Assembly: GCA_963575645.1 (NCBI GenBank)
Contig: OY754466.1
Location: forward strand, 17,896,001 to 17,960,000
Reading direction: 5' to 3'
DNA length: 64,000 bases
Source: Xanthostigma xanthostigma
Taxonomy: Eukaryota > Arthropoda > Insecta > Raphidioptera > Raphidiidae
Below, one piece after another: positions 49,977-60,866 of the stretch (the stretch's first letter is position 1; each line of letters starts with the position of its first letter). Position numbers and translations under genes: made by a program. The notes below the pieces were generated by a model. That model was given only the letters and a program-made list of their open reading frames with translations. It did not search any database and was not told the origin of the DNA.

Positions 49977-51343
49977 GTGACTGCTATGTGCCTTACAACG
50001 ATAAACAAGTAAGAATGAATTATATGTATCTGTCCACCCGGACAGACACACAAGAAAGCAAGTTAAATCAAACGTGGTAAAAAAGGAAAGTTATTGGTTT
50101 CAGTCCGATTTTCGAAAATCGAGCTTTTATCAGATCTCGACCTTTCGGGGTCTTGAGAAGCTACTTTGACTATTCTTGGATGAACTTCCGTATTTTTGTG
50201 TGTGTGGTAAGAACATTTTGTCGTACGATATCTTTAGAGCGAATTAATCGATTGAGATCAAGTTTGCGTCATTTGAAGGAGTTTATCTGATTACATTTTG
50301 GAGTCAAGTAGTTTCAAAGTTATTTAAAGAATAAAAATCACGGTTTTTTTTCGTGTAATTCCTTGTAAGGTGATTAGAAAAATTCATTAATTCATTTATT
50401 TTTTACTGCCATCTTTTAGTGAATTAACTAATTTCTTTATATTAGTACCGCTGTTGCATTTTACTTTCTTCTTACACGCACGTCTACTTTCATGACGTTT
50501 TTGCTTTACACTGTCGATTGAAATCACTTCTACAGAGCTACCGCGTCTAGTTTCACATCAAAACGACATAGACAATTTTGTCGCGTGGACGCGTTGTTGT
50601 GCCTCGTCAGGGTTGGCGACACTTCGGAACCGGAATGATAATAATCCGTTCAGAGGTTATTTTTATATTAGTACAGAAATGACACAAAAAATTGATGCTG
50701 TCATTTCAAGTCATTCAAGCACGACTGTGCAAATTTCTGAAGTGAACTCCTTAATCACCTGTGCTTAAACTTCAAAAATCCATTTTTACCCACGACGGAA
50801 CGAAGAAGGTATATGCGTTTAGGCTGAGAGATTGTTTGTTTGTTTGTTCCCCAATGAGTCTGTGAATCCCGTTGGATATGCTCACGAACCCCTAGGGTGG
50901 GGTTGCCAACTTTCTTTGAGCAAAATAGTGTACCTTGTCTTTGAAAGAGGATACCTACTTGTAAGCTAGTATGTATAATTTAATTTTAGTAATCTTATAA
51001 AACAAAATATGATAGTGACATTTAAGCTTCATAGAATATCTTTGATTAGTGTGATATTAAAAAAAAGATTACGTACCTCTATTTTAGTTATTTAACATAA
51101 TTTGTCACAGCGACGTGGTATCAATATAAATAATAAAATTATAAAAGTAACAATTTTATTTCACTTTTTAAACAATTACGCAAAAATTACTAACAATCAA
51201 GTCGTTAAAGAACAATTATAATGCACATCTTATTGTATTATAAAATGCTATCATTAAGTTTTGCTATAGAAATTATTTTTAATAATAGAAAGGCACTTTA
51301 ATACGAAATATTGTTATTAGTGAAAAAAAGACAAAAAACAGTA
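49977..51343. other. Unassigned stretch
   Basis: 50790-50850 is a CGACGGAACG dispersed repeat piece. No gene seen. Confidence 0.4.
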
Positions 51344-51420
51344 CTGGCGTTGCCGAGGATCGAACCAGCTACCTTGTACTATCAAAGCAGGCGTACTAAA
51401 CCGCTCGGCCACATAACGCT
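51344..51420 (-). pseudogene. tRNA-like sequence, type uncertain
   Basis: On the minus strand GCGTTATGTGGCCGAGCGG and GGTTCGATCCTCGGCAACGC give a pairable acceptor stem, an A box and a B box like a Ser/Leu tRNA. No long variable arm is present and the anticodon loop appears one base short, so function is doubtful. Confidence 0.4.
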
Positions 51421-51672
51421 CTTCGTTTAGGTATGTTATTCCGGAGTATTATAGTCAAAAATAAGTATATAATACCACAGTATTGAAGCACTATCTGAAC
51501 TGTGGTAATATCAATGACGTACTTTCTTTGGCCCTTTCCTTGTCTCAAATACGTATGTGCGTCTTTGTATCCTGAAACGGACACGTCACGAAACGTGACG
51601 CTCGTTTTTTGTTCTAGTAGACTGCCATTCAGTAGCTTGTGTTCGTCGTCTACGTGCTATAGGTTTCAAAAA

Positions 51673-52014
51673 TAGAGCTGTAAAAGTAACGATAAATTGT
51701 GTACTCGTATGTATTCGTTACTTAAAGAACCAGTACCCGTTACTTTCATATATTTACGTTACTCGTTACTTTTCATACGACATACAATCGTGTACAAACA
51801 GCATCAAGCATGTACCATCACATCGAGGCGCGTCGCATACGTGATACGGTATGGCTTCGTTCGTATAACGTATAACGGCATCAAACGAGTCGAACTGACA
51901 TGGATACGACAAATGCGAGTAACGAAATGAATTTGTAAGTAACGATTCGTTACTTCGAGTCAGACGATGTACCCGTTACTCAGTAACGAATACATACGGT
52001 TTGTTACAGATCTA
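51673..52014. mobile_element. hAT MITE rich in GTAACG motifs
   Basis: 342 bp with ends TAGAGCTGTAA and TTACAGATCTA and an exact 8-bp duplication TTCAAAAA at 51665-51672 and 52015-52022. GTTACT/GTAACG recurs more than ten times inside. Confidence 0.88.
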
Positions 52015-52022
52015 TTCAAAAA

Positions 52023-52642
52023 GGAAGCATGTGCCTTTCCGTAACTCCAACCAACTTTCCGAATTTTTGTAACGCACCATTGAGGTTATGAAGCTGTAAC
52101 TAACGCGAAACGGTTAGTGCAAAGTTTGCGACAATTAAGAAAGTGGACAGACATGCTAATTAGAACCGTCACTCCAAATTTAGATCGGATTTGTAATCTG
52201 AATTTACGTAGAAAAAAGTCGACAAAAATTCGTAAATCTGTTATTCTTGTATTTTTTGCTTTTTCGCTAATACATATGCAAACTTAGATACCTATTATCT
52301 CTGCTAATGTGTTTTCGCGCATTTATAATACCTAACTTCTCTATATATATGTGTATAATATAATATTCACTTTTATAAAATGTTAGAGTAAAAGTAAAAG
52401 CAGTCACGTGATTTCAAACTTTCTCCGGTGATTCGCGGGGTGAATACACTCACTTTGCACAGTTCGTTCAACGCTCGTTAAACACGTACAGCGTGCTCCG
52501 AAAATGTTTCAGTTTCATTCTTTAGAGTTCCGTACATCCGATGAAAAAACGGAACCCTTAAAAGATCACTCTCGTGTCTGTTTGTCTGTCCGTTTGTCAC
52601 AGTTTATTTTCTACGAATCTACTGGACGAAAAAAGTGGTGCA
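52023..52642. other. Unassigned stretch
   Basis: 52525-52600 (AGAGTTCCGTACATCCGATG, CTGTTTGTCTGTCCG) resembles widespread lepidopteran repeat tails. No gene. Confidence 0.4.
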
Positions 52643-52990
52643 TACAGTGTAAACTTCATTTAACGTCACTCGATATAACGACAAACTCCTTAAAACGTCG
52701 AAATTACTGAACTCCTAGTTGGTTTACCTCATTATACAATGTTACACCCTTAATAACGACACACTCACTCTAAATAACAACAACAATACGTTATCATTAA
52801 GCAATAAACAGTACTTGTTTGTTATTTTGCTGCTTTGTTGTCGGCATCGTGCGTACCGAAGATTCTAAGAAATTCGTTATTTTGTTTGTTGGGATTATCT
52901 TTCATATGTTTAGCTCAGCTGCTTATCAATAAGTAGTCATATTCTTAGTTGCCTACAAACTTGCAAACTGTAAAAGAAAATCTTTGTGTA

Positions 52991-53122
52991 ATGACGAAAA
53001 AAAATTTATTAATACGCGCAATAGAGGCGGGAGAAAAGATAAGTGATGTTGGAAAACGTTTTGGATTTAGTCGCTCGAGCGTATCAACAATATGGAAGAA
53101 GAAATTAATGGATTATTTCTAG
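52991..53122 (+). pseudogene. Pogo/CENP-B-type transposase N-terminus (HTH), truncated
   Basis: ATG 52991 opens a 43-residue frame, MTKKNLLIRAIEAGEKISDV then GKRFGFSRSSVSTIWKKKL. This is the first helix-turn-helix of pogo/Tigger/CENP-B-like DNA-binding domains (AIE.GEK..DV...FG.S.SSVSTIWK), which binds the element's own ends. The frame stops at TAG 53120-53122, which is the first three bases of the inserted hAT MITE; beyond the insertion only terminal sequence remains, so the catalytic DDE domain was already deleted. Confidence 0.8.
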
Positions 53123-53659
53123 TGGTGGGTCGTTGAAGCTTTTTTCGTTAACGAAACGAGACCGTTGACGTTCGTTCATCAACTAGTCGATTAACTAGTT
53201 AAATTCTTCAACTAGTTGACGCATCAACTTCTTAGTTTTAGTTTGATTACTTTTTTTATTTAACTAGAGTAAACGACGTTGCGATTAGTTAATTGAAACG
53301 CAGTTTTCTCTTTCTCACTTGCGAAATTATACTATCGGCATCCTTGTTTACATTTTACTCGGGCTGAATAGGCTTATACCGTAACGCGCTTATGGCAATA
53401 ATAACGCAATCAAGTTGTATTTAGAGTTCACTTTAGTAAAACCGTCGAAGTTATTAACGTAATCGCGAGGATAAACGAAGTTTTGTATAATACGGCTACC
53501 AAAGCGTTGACGTTGCTTTGTGCGTTGATACAAAAAACCGAGACTTACTTTTAGCCGTTTACGAATTTAACTAGTTGATCAGATAATGAAAAACCGTTGA
53601 AGCGTTGATTGCACGTCAACGGTTGATTCAACTAGTTCGTTGATTTAACGCCCATCACT
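53120..53659. mobile_element. hAT MITE nested in pogo-like element
   Basis: 540 bp with ends TAGTGGTGGG and CCCATCACTA and an exact 8-bp duplication ATTATTTC at 53112-53119 and 53660-53667. Interior rich in AACTAGTTGA/TCAACTAGTT motifs. Confidence 0.93.
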
Positions 53660-53750
53660 AATTATTTCTTCTCTCCATTTAACGACAACTCTCAATAACG
53701 CCACAAAGTGCACAGTCCCTTACGTGTCGCTATATAGAGTTTACACTGTA

Positions 53751-54511
53751 TATAGATTTAGATGACCCAGTTATGGACGTAGATATAGCGATTTTGGGGG
53801 GCAAATTATTTTTCAAGTGATAGGGCAGTTATGAGAAATACAAAGATATACTTTTTTATAATTTTAAAATGCATAATTTAAAAGAAATTGAAGACAATAT
53901 TTCAAAATAGAATATTCCTTCTCCATATCTCCGGAACTACCGAGTTTAAGATTTTGAAAAAATAGGAAACATAGGGCCTCCCTCATAGTTTATGATGATA
54001 AAGTTAATATGTAAAAAATAGCACGATAACGCCATCTGTCGGTATAAAAATAAAAAGCCAAAATGTATTTGTATTCCTGTAAATAAGGCTATTTAGTAAA
54101 TCGTCTGTCTCACACACTCGGCGATCTACCGATGGCCTTGATGGTACATTGGTTATTGATTATTTAAAATTCAATTTTGATATTTTTTCTTCCGGAAAAT
54201 GCTTTCTTGCTTTTCTTCTTTGAAGTAAACCTCACTTTTGCTTGCTTTTATTTCAAATAATTATTCATTATAAATAATTAATAGCGTCTCAACTTTTTTT
54301 TATAAAAAAAAACTAATGGCAAGCAACTACCTAGTTACTGTTGGCAATACTGAAAGGACGTTGACAGAAAGTTTTTTTTATTGTGTTGATTTTTTTCATT
54401 ATAAACTAGCAATTAAATATCGTTAGAAAGATGATATTATTCGTGTGTTAATAATTTGTACTTTTACATGGAAACATGAGACAATTACCTACCTTATGTA
54501 GATATAAAATC
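53751..54511. other. Unassigned stretch
   Basis: No gene seen. Confidence 0.45.
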
Positions 54512-55098
54512 TAGGGATGTGGAAGTATCCGAATAATCTGGTGCCCGTTTAGTGGACAAGGTACCACTCGTTGAATCTCAAATCGAGAAAATATAAAGTA
54601 AAACATGTTTTTAAAGCTATTCTTTTTAACGCAGGCCTCGGGACAAGGAGTCAACGTGGAAAAAATGAGCGAGCGACCGACATATGAGATCGGTCATGAA
54701 ACAAAGGCGATACGTATTTGTGTTCTGAACATAGCTTAGACAAGAAGATATACTTTTTTGTTCAGACCGGTCTATTCTTCCTGTTAAGGGGTGTGTTAAT
54801 ACCGATCTGGGAAGGGATGGGAGACGTCTGACTGTCAAAATTAGAACTGCATTTTGTATGCATGTTGGTTGTTAGCCAAAGACAACCGCTAGTTGCGATC
54901 GTTACGTCATATGCTTATAAATTATTAAATACGTCAAACTCTCAGGTTCATATTTTAAATTAACATAAATTAATTTCTTGGATTTTTAATTTATACAAAA
55001 TTATATAACGAACTGATAATATTCCGTTAAATAAATAATAATAAAGTTGATCACTTAAAAAAATAAAAATAAAAATCCACTACACTTGCCCATCCCTA
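54512..55098. mobile_element. Probable hAT MITE with TAGGGATG ends
   Basis: Ends TAGGGATGTGGAAGT and the inverse of ACTTGCCCATCCCTA match over 8-14 bp. Flanks ATAAAATC and ACAAAATT match at 6 of 8. Confidence 0.6.
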
Positions 55099-55506
55099 AC
55101 AAAATTATATCTGGTCTGTTTTTGAACCTTCTTTTGTTCTATTAATTATTCTAAGAAAAGTGACGAAGCGCTATCTCCATTTTATGTGTTATTAATGAGT
55201 TCAAAAAGTTTAAAATACAGAAAAAGATACTTCGTAACGGTTAAATGACGCAATTTGAATTAAAATATAAGTAAAAAACCTTTCCAAAACAAACTTTTCT
55301 TAAAATGTATTAAAATGGAGAAACTAACTAACAAAATCATTTTATCATTGTTGACCTGACCTAAAAGCTTGTCGCGAAATATGTTTATAATTTAAACTTC
55401 TCGACGAAATGATTTTATTTGTTTGATTCGTTAATTTTTAACTTAGCCACCTTTGTTAACATATAACGATCTGCACTGGGTTCATTTTTGGACTACGACT
55501 TCCATA
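55099..55506. other. Unassigned AT-rich stretch
   Basis: No gene seen. Confidence 0.45.
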
Positions 55507-55508
55507 TA

Positions 55509-55909
55509 CAGTCAAACCTGAGTGAGTGAGAATTGGGTAAGCGAGAAAACTCTCTAAGTGAGAGTAATTGTCTGGTACTGTCTTTATAACCCTCTGAAAC
55601 CTTTATCAGAACAAACAGAAACCTCTATAAGAGAAAGGCGTTTTTCACTGAGACTACTACTTGCCTGTACCTCTATAAGCGATAGTTGAACGTATTAATA
55701 GTTCCACGAAATTTAAGAATGAGTCATTCTCTTTTGTAGCATCTATGTCGAATAATACATGCATGTTTTGCTGTATTTTTATAGACCTCTATAAGGGAGA
55801 AAGGCCACTACTGTACCTCTATAAGCTAGAAACTCGGGTTAGTGAAAAATCTCCACAAGCGAAAAAGAGATCGCGGTCCCTTGAACCCTTACTTATCCAG
55901 GTTCAGCTG
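55509..55909. mobile_element. Pogo-like MITE, copy 2
   Basis: CAGTCAAACCTGAGTGAGTG to TATCCAGGTTCAGCTG between TA dinucleotides; inverse orientation of 35537-35993 with the same interior phrases. Confidence 0.8.
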
Positions 55910-55911
55910 TA

Positions 55912-56546
55912 TATTAATTTTCTTCGTTTTTGTACATTTTAATAAAACCTTGTTTTTGAAAGATATTTTATTTATATTTTTTTCCGGTTAATTGTTAAAA
56001 ATAAACAATGCGTTGAAAATATGAAACTTGGAAGGCGTGGGTTTAAAGTGTAAACTCAACCTAAACCGGTGGAGCTTTCCGAGAGGAAAAATTGCTAATG
56101 GGCTAACAGGAGGTGTGTTGTGTCTTTGTAGGTGTATTCATAGCAAGGTAAACGACCGCCTGTTGTCTATATATATATTTTCATTTTATATCTACGTACT
56201 TTTCCTGCCGTTTCGTTTTATTTTCTTTGTATATTAAATTAAAGCTCAGATACTTTTGTGATGCAATATTGATTATCAATTTAACGGACAGTCGTCCTAC
56301 CCTACTCTGCCGTGCCCTAAAAGCTGTTTTCGTTACAGATATAAGGAGCACAATAATATTTTTTTGACAAAAAATCGGAATCGTTCAGATCTTTGATAAG
56401 CTTACTGTATATACGCGCACTCCTGTTATTAAAAGTTTTGACTGTCTAAAGTTTCCCAAAAACTATAAAACTCAAATTCTAAACTAAAAAAGGTTTCATG
56501 ATACTTAGTGAAATCAGCATGTCTTTTTCTAAAAGTGTGCCATTTT
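55912..56546. other. Unassigned stretch
   Basis: No gene seen. Confidence 0.45.
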
Positions 56547-57205
56547 TGACGTGATAACGTCTTATAAATTGATGAATCACCAATCTTATAAATTGATAAA
56601 AAACCGGCTGCATGCACGAAAAAGTGTAACGTCCCTAACGTTCCGCCTGACCCTGTGCGTGCTTTTCTCGAAAAAACGGCCCTAACAATTTGGATGAAAT
56701 TTACTGAAAAGGGATTTTGGGGGGCAAAAAATCGTTTTAGCTAGGTCTCATCTCTCGAAAAAATCGTTTTCATACAAATTTTATCATTATAAAAATCAAT
56801 TTTTTGACGTATGAAAATACTTAAATATTGTAAGTAGGTTTTGGAATTTTATATAAACAATGAAACAATTGTTTTCAAAATATTATGACAGTTAATCTTT
56901 GAAACTTAAAATAAATACGAAAGAAAGAAAGTTAAAAAAAACAATTATATTATAGGTGGTGAGTAATTTTAATAAATAAAATTAACCTAAATTTGAAGCG
57001 AAAGATGCAATATCATAGATTCGAATTATTATAACTATTATATAAATTTAGGTTGACATGGCTGATTATGTCAGAGGATGTAGAGGCCAATAAACCATAT
57101 ATTAAAAAAAAAAAAATAAATTTAGGTTATGTATTACGGAATACGTTATCACGTAAAACTATCGTCCGTAAACCGACTTTACAGACAACCAATTTTTTTA
57201 AAAAT
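56547..57205 (-). mobile_element. Repeat family E, copy 4, broken
   Basis: Only the two ends remain: 56547-56645 (TTGACGTGATAACGTC, with TCTTATAAATTGAT partly duplicated) and 57117-57200 (CGTTATCACGTAAAACTATC through CAGACAACCAATTTTT). About 470 bp of unrelated AT-rich DNA lies between. Confidence 0.65.
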
Positions 57206-58050
57206 AGATCTATACAGGTGATTTTCAAATTGATTTTTTTTAACATTGCGGTGTAGAAATCAAATAGACGAAAAATATTTCGAGCATCTTTTTTGTCAAA
57301 ACCCAAAAATAAAAGAGGAACGGGCTTTCAAAGTTTTGTTAAATTTTATCAAATTTTAAGGTCGGTTCTGGCGTTATGTTATGTCACTATGGAATATGTT
57401 ATGTCATTATCAAGTATTCACAGACATTGTTCAAAGTTGCCCCCGTTTTGTTGGACACAAAGATGTGTGCGTCGTAGCCATGCTTCTGTACATGTTTGTA
57501 GTAGCGATAAGGACCTTTCGCGAATTATTTGGGATGCATTTTCGATTCGCGTGTGTTAACCGGGCTTTTGAATTAATTTAATAAAACTTTAAAAATATTA
57601 ATTAAACTTTGAAAGGCTGTTTTTCTCTTATTTTTGAGTTTTGATAAGAGTTACTTAAAATATTTGTTCGTCTATTAATGATTTCTACACGCTGTTAAAA
57701 AAGAAGAATCAACTTGAAAACCATTCTGTACATAAAGTCAATGTTTGTGATTTATTAATTTAGGAAAAAAAATCGCTTTATTGCAAGCTCATACATTGGG
57801 TTTAATTTTCAAACATTGTTGTGAAAGTTTGAAGGTTTGAGTCCTCGTGAAGGCTAAATTTATTTTAAATATCGCAGTATTTTTTTGTTTCATCTCATAT
57901 AAAACTAAAAACAGACAATAGATTAATAATCATTCGGTTGATGTTTATTTTTAGAACTAAATGCCTACACCATTTCATATTCAGTAGTCGAAATTCTCAT
58001 AAATTTTAATTTCAATGAATAACACATTTTTAGAGTGTTCAGTTTTCAGA
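57206..58050. other. Unassigned stretch
   Basis: Two overlapping short frames near 57300-57580 have no recognisable domain. No gene supported. Confidence 0.4.
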
Positions 58051-58111
58051 GCGCTGACTCGCCACTTGGAGCGCTAACTCACCGCTTGGAGCGCTAACTC
58101 ACCGCTTATAG
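58051..58111. repeat. 20-bp tandem repeat, three units
   Basis: GGAGCGCTAACTCACCGCTT twice exact, preceded by a diverged unit. Confidence 0.9.
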
Positions 58112-58339
58112 CGCTACTACTTTTTTATCGCCTCCACTTTTTACAGACCTACAGAACTGTTTCTGTATTATTTTTTTGAGTCTGTTCATTGTGGCTTAAT
58201 AACGTTCATTTTCAACCTACAAAGCTATGCCTTAAGTATATATAGGTCAGCGTTGCCAGTTTTTTTTTTGCCAAGTCGGGATTTTGGAACTCTTTGAGTG
58301 AAAACAGCGGGATTCTTTCGTCGAAAGCGGGACATAGTA

Positions 58340-58892
58340 AAAAAATTGGTTGTCTGTAAAGTCGGTTTACGGACGATAGTTTTACGTGATAACGTATTCC
58401 GCTCGAATATCATATTTAATAATACATAACCTAAATTTTAGTAGCTGACAAACTATATTTTTACCGACTAATAATTTGATCAACCAAAGCAAAATACATA
58501 TTTTTAAGCAATTATAAAAGACATTTAAAAGAATGTATATGTTACCGGCCAAACCCGATTTCAGGACAAACTAGTTTGGCCTAGGCCAAACTAGTTCTAC
58601 AAACCAGTTTGGCCTAGGCTGAACTAGTTTGTCCTAGTATGAATAGTAGGCCAAACTAGTTTGTCCTGAAATAAATTATATATGTTAACAAACCGTATAA
58701 TTTATCTGGCCATCTGTCAGATGTAGCTTTCGCTGGAACAGCCGAAAAAAATGTTGAACGCACACTACTCTCTGACGTCACGCGAGAAGAGAGAGACTAT
58801 CGCTTATATCGCGCTCTCGCTTGCGAAACGTTACTCTTTTTCGTGCGTGCAGCCGGTGTTTCATCAATTTATAAGACGTTATCACGTCAAAA
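58340..58892 (+). mobile_element. Repeat family E, copy 3, itself interrupted
   Basis: Collinear with 41110-41545 apart from an insertion at about 58541-58676. Ends AATTGGTTGTCTGTAAAGTC and GACGTTATCACGTCAAAA. Confidence 0.85.
58541..58676. repeat. Palindromic insert with AAACTAGTTTGGCCTA repeats
   Basis: Inverted ends TTTCAGGACAAACTAGTTTG and CAAACTAGTTTGTCCTGAAA, with a perfect 28-bp palindrome at 58569-58596 and two further degenerate copies of the CAAACTAGTTTGGCC motif. Confidence 0.88.
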
Positions 58893-59277
58893 TGTATAGG
58901 TATAATCAGAAGTTTTCAAATACCTATTTATCTTTTTATTTGAATTAAAATTACGTTTACGTGACAATAGATAGCAAAAATAGCCATAGAAAATGTATTT
59001 TTAATAAAAATATAATATTTTAAATCAGATTTACCTTATTCGTCTTCAGAATCAAAATCAAAAAAGTTTTATTCATTAGAAAAATATGGCGTTTCAAGCA
59101 ATAGTCTGTGGAATGAGTGTTACAAATTGCAACTTACAATAAGAGAATAATTATTATTTATCCCTGAGATATCCCCGAAAAGCGGGACTGAGCCTGTCCC
59201 GCGCGGGACATTTAATTTTGATTTAAAAATCGGGACGTCCCGCCAAAATCGGGACGTCTGGCAACGCTGATATAGGT

Positions 59278-59544
59278 ACTATATTTTTTTCTTGAAAGTG
59301 TTCAACGCTCAAAGCGGTGCTACATTTTGAACGCGTTCACTTTCAACAGACCTTCGAAGTTTATACGTCATTTCATTTTCAAGCACTTTGTATCGTTCAA
59401 TATCATCTCTGATTGAATAAATAAATTAATATCTATCGATAATAAATTATATTATAACTTGTCTATTATTTATTAGTTATATAGTTCGTAGTAATTAATG
59501 ATAGTAAAGATAATGAATTCCGCATATGGTAGCAGCTTGCATAT
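59278..59544. other. Short unassigned stretch
   Basis: No gene seen. Confidence 0.4.
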
Positions 59545-59777
59545 ACAGGTTGTTTCATAGCAAATTAGACACTAACTTTCATATTTGAGAATGGAAAGTT
59601 AGAACTCGGAGCAGATAAGGAGACAGTTTTGGCCCGATTTTTAAAAATCAATAGGAAAGAGAAAAAATCAAATAAGTGATAATTTTTCGTATTTTTAAAT
59701 ATTGGATATTTTTAGACAATTTCTTAGACGTTTCCACTTCTCTGCTTTAATATATTTTTTATTAATTTTCGACAATA
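59545..59777 (+). repeat. Dispersed repeat family D, copy 2
   Basis: Inverse of 34361-34600, ending TTAATTTTCGACAATAGG. The retrotransposon LTR begins just downstream, so it probably inserted beside or into this repeat. Confidence 0.8.
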
Positions 59778-59814
59778 GGTGGATTGTAGTATAATGATAA
59801 ATCTAAGTACCTAC

Positions 59815-59923
59815 TGTAGTTATTATGTAATAGCACTGTTGTGTAATAATTATAAATTGTAAGCTAGAATTTGTTAAAATAAAAATTCATTCTCTAAACG
59901 CAAAGCCTCGAAGTTACATTACA
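59815..59923 (+). repeat. Candidate 5' LTR
   Basis: TGTAGTTATTATG to TTACATTACA gives TG...CA ends directly before the primer site, with AATAAA at 59878-59883. The start could instead be TGTAGTATAATG at 59785; the 3' LTR needed to decide lies outside the window. Confidence 0.4.
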
Positions 59924-59935
59924 TGGCGCAGTCGA
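59924..59935 (+). other. Primer-binding site, tRNA-Ser type
   Basis: TGGCGCAGTCGA follows the LTR end directly and is complementary to a CCA-tailed tRNA ending CGACTGCG, as in the 17.6/297 group that uses tRNA-Ser. Confidence 0.65.
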
Positions 59936-59985
59936 TTTAAAAATAAGTTTAAATTATATCTACTTAAAAGTGGATAAAAGAAGAA

Positions 59986-60866
59986 ATGGCAAATTTTGTT
60001 GTGCCTTCGCCATTAAGCTTGATTGGAAATGTAAACGAAAATTGGAAAAAATTTAAGAAATTATTTAATATATATTTATGTCCGCTACGACCTACAACAA
60101 GCAACCTGAAGAAAGGCAAGTGGCAATATTATTAAATTTGATTGGTCCTGAAGCTGTTGAAATACACGATACATTTACGTATGAGAATGAAGAAGATTTG
60201 AAGAAGATAGATAAAGTATTAGAAGCGTTTGATAGATATTGCAACCCGAGAAAAAATATACTGCACGCAAGATTTTTGTTTTACACGCGTAAACAAAAAG
60301 AAAATGAGAACTATGATTCATTTTTAACTGATTGCAAGACGTTAATTAAAGATTGCGAGTTTAAAAATCCGGATGAGATATTGCGAGACAAAATAGTATT
60401 GGATGCGTCGGATAGAGAGACAATGGATTCGGTAATTAAATTGGGAGAAATAACATTGGCGGATGCAACAGAAAAATTTAGAATTGCTGAAGTTATTCGC
60501 AAACAGACAAAAGAAATTCATGGAGAAAGCAGTCAAGAAGTCAACGCAGTGAAAGCGAAGGAAAGGACACAAAAGAAAAATCAAGAGATGAAGAAAGAAG
60601 AAAGCCAGTCAAAGGATCAGAGTAATGATGAATCGAAAGATCATAGGTATGGTTCTAATGTAATTCAATGTAAATTTTGCGGGTATAAACATCCCAAAAA
60701 TAAATGTCCGGCTCGAGGAAAACAATGCAAAAAATGCAACAAATTCAACCATTTTGCCCGTAAATGTACTACTCGCAACTATAATAGTTGTAATAATTGT
60801 GATAATGTAGCTAATAATGATAGAGATTATATTGCGAGTACTACTGTGATAGTATTTACAAAGTAA
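59986..60866 (+). pseudogene. gag: gag polyprotein, frameshifted near N-terminus
   Basis: Gag builds the particle and binds the RNA genome. ATG 59986 opens a frame beginning MANFVVPSPLSLIGNVNENW, a usual opening of this gag group, but it stops at TAA 60133-60135. The rest continues in another frame, open from 60069 and shown as 262 residues from ATG 60078 to TAA 60864-60866. So a small indel in about 60069-60135 splits gag. The long part has a lysine/glutamate-rich linker then two zinc knuckles, CKFCGYKHPKNKC (CX2CX3HX4C) and CKKCNKFNHFARKC (CX2CX4HX4C), at about residues 198-231. Total size, near 290 residues, is normal for the group. Translation from 60078 alone would lack the N-terminus. 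Confidence 0.85.

Larger units (their letters stand above)
52645..53748 (+). mobile_element. Pogo-like element with transposase start, interrupted by hAT MITE
   Basis: Ends CAGTGTAAACTTCATTTAAC and the inverse of TATATAGAGTTTACACTG lie between TA dinucleotides. Without the nested 53120-53667 segment it is about 556 bp. It keeps the first 42 codons of a pogo/CENP-B-type transposase. Confidence 0.85.
58248..59269. mobile_element. hAT element with CAGCGTTGCCAG ends, holding nested insertions
   Basis: 12-bp inverted ends CAGCGTTGCCAG and an exact 8-bp duplication ATATAGGT at 58240-58247 and 59270-59277. Subterminal GCGGGA/CGGGACGTCCCG motifs. Family E copy 3 (58340-58892) is inserted inside. A LINE-tail-like phrase (AATCAAAATCAAAAAAG) is at 59050. 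No transposase remains. Confidence 0.92.

Noticed and set aside
41307-58948. A similar ~45-residue frame (…AERYSFSCVQPVFHQF…) in three family-E copies
   Set aside because: It is shared because the repeats are near-identical; the frame before the GA run differs between copies, so selection on a protein is not supported.
60311-60584. Minus-strand frames opposite gag and pol
   Set aside because: Antisense shadows of the retrotransposon genes.
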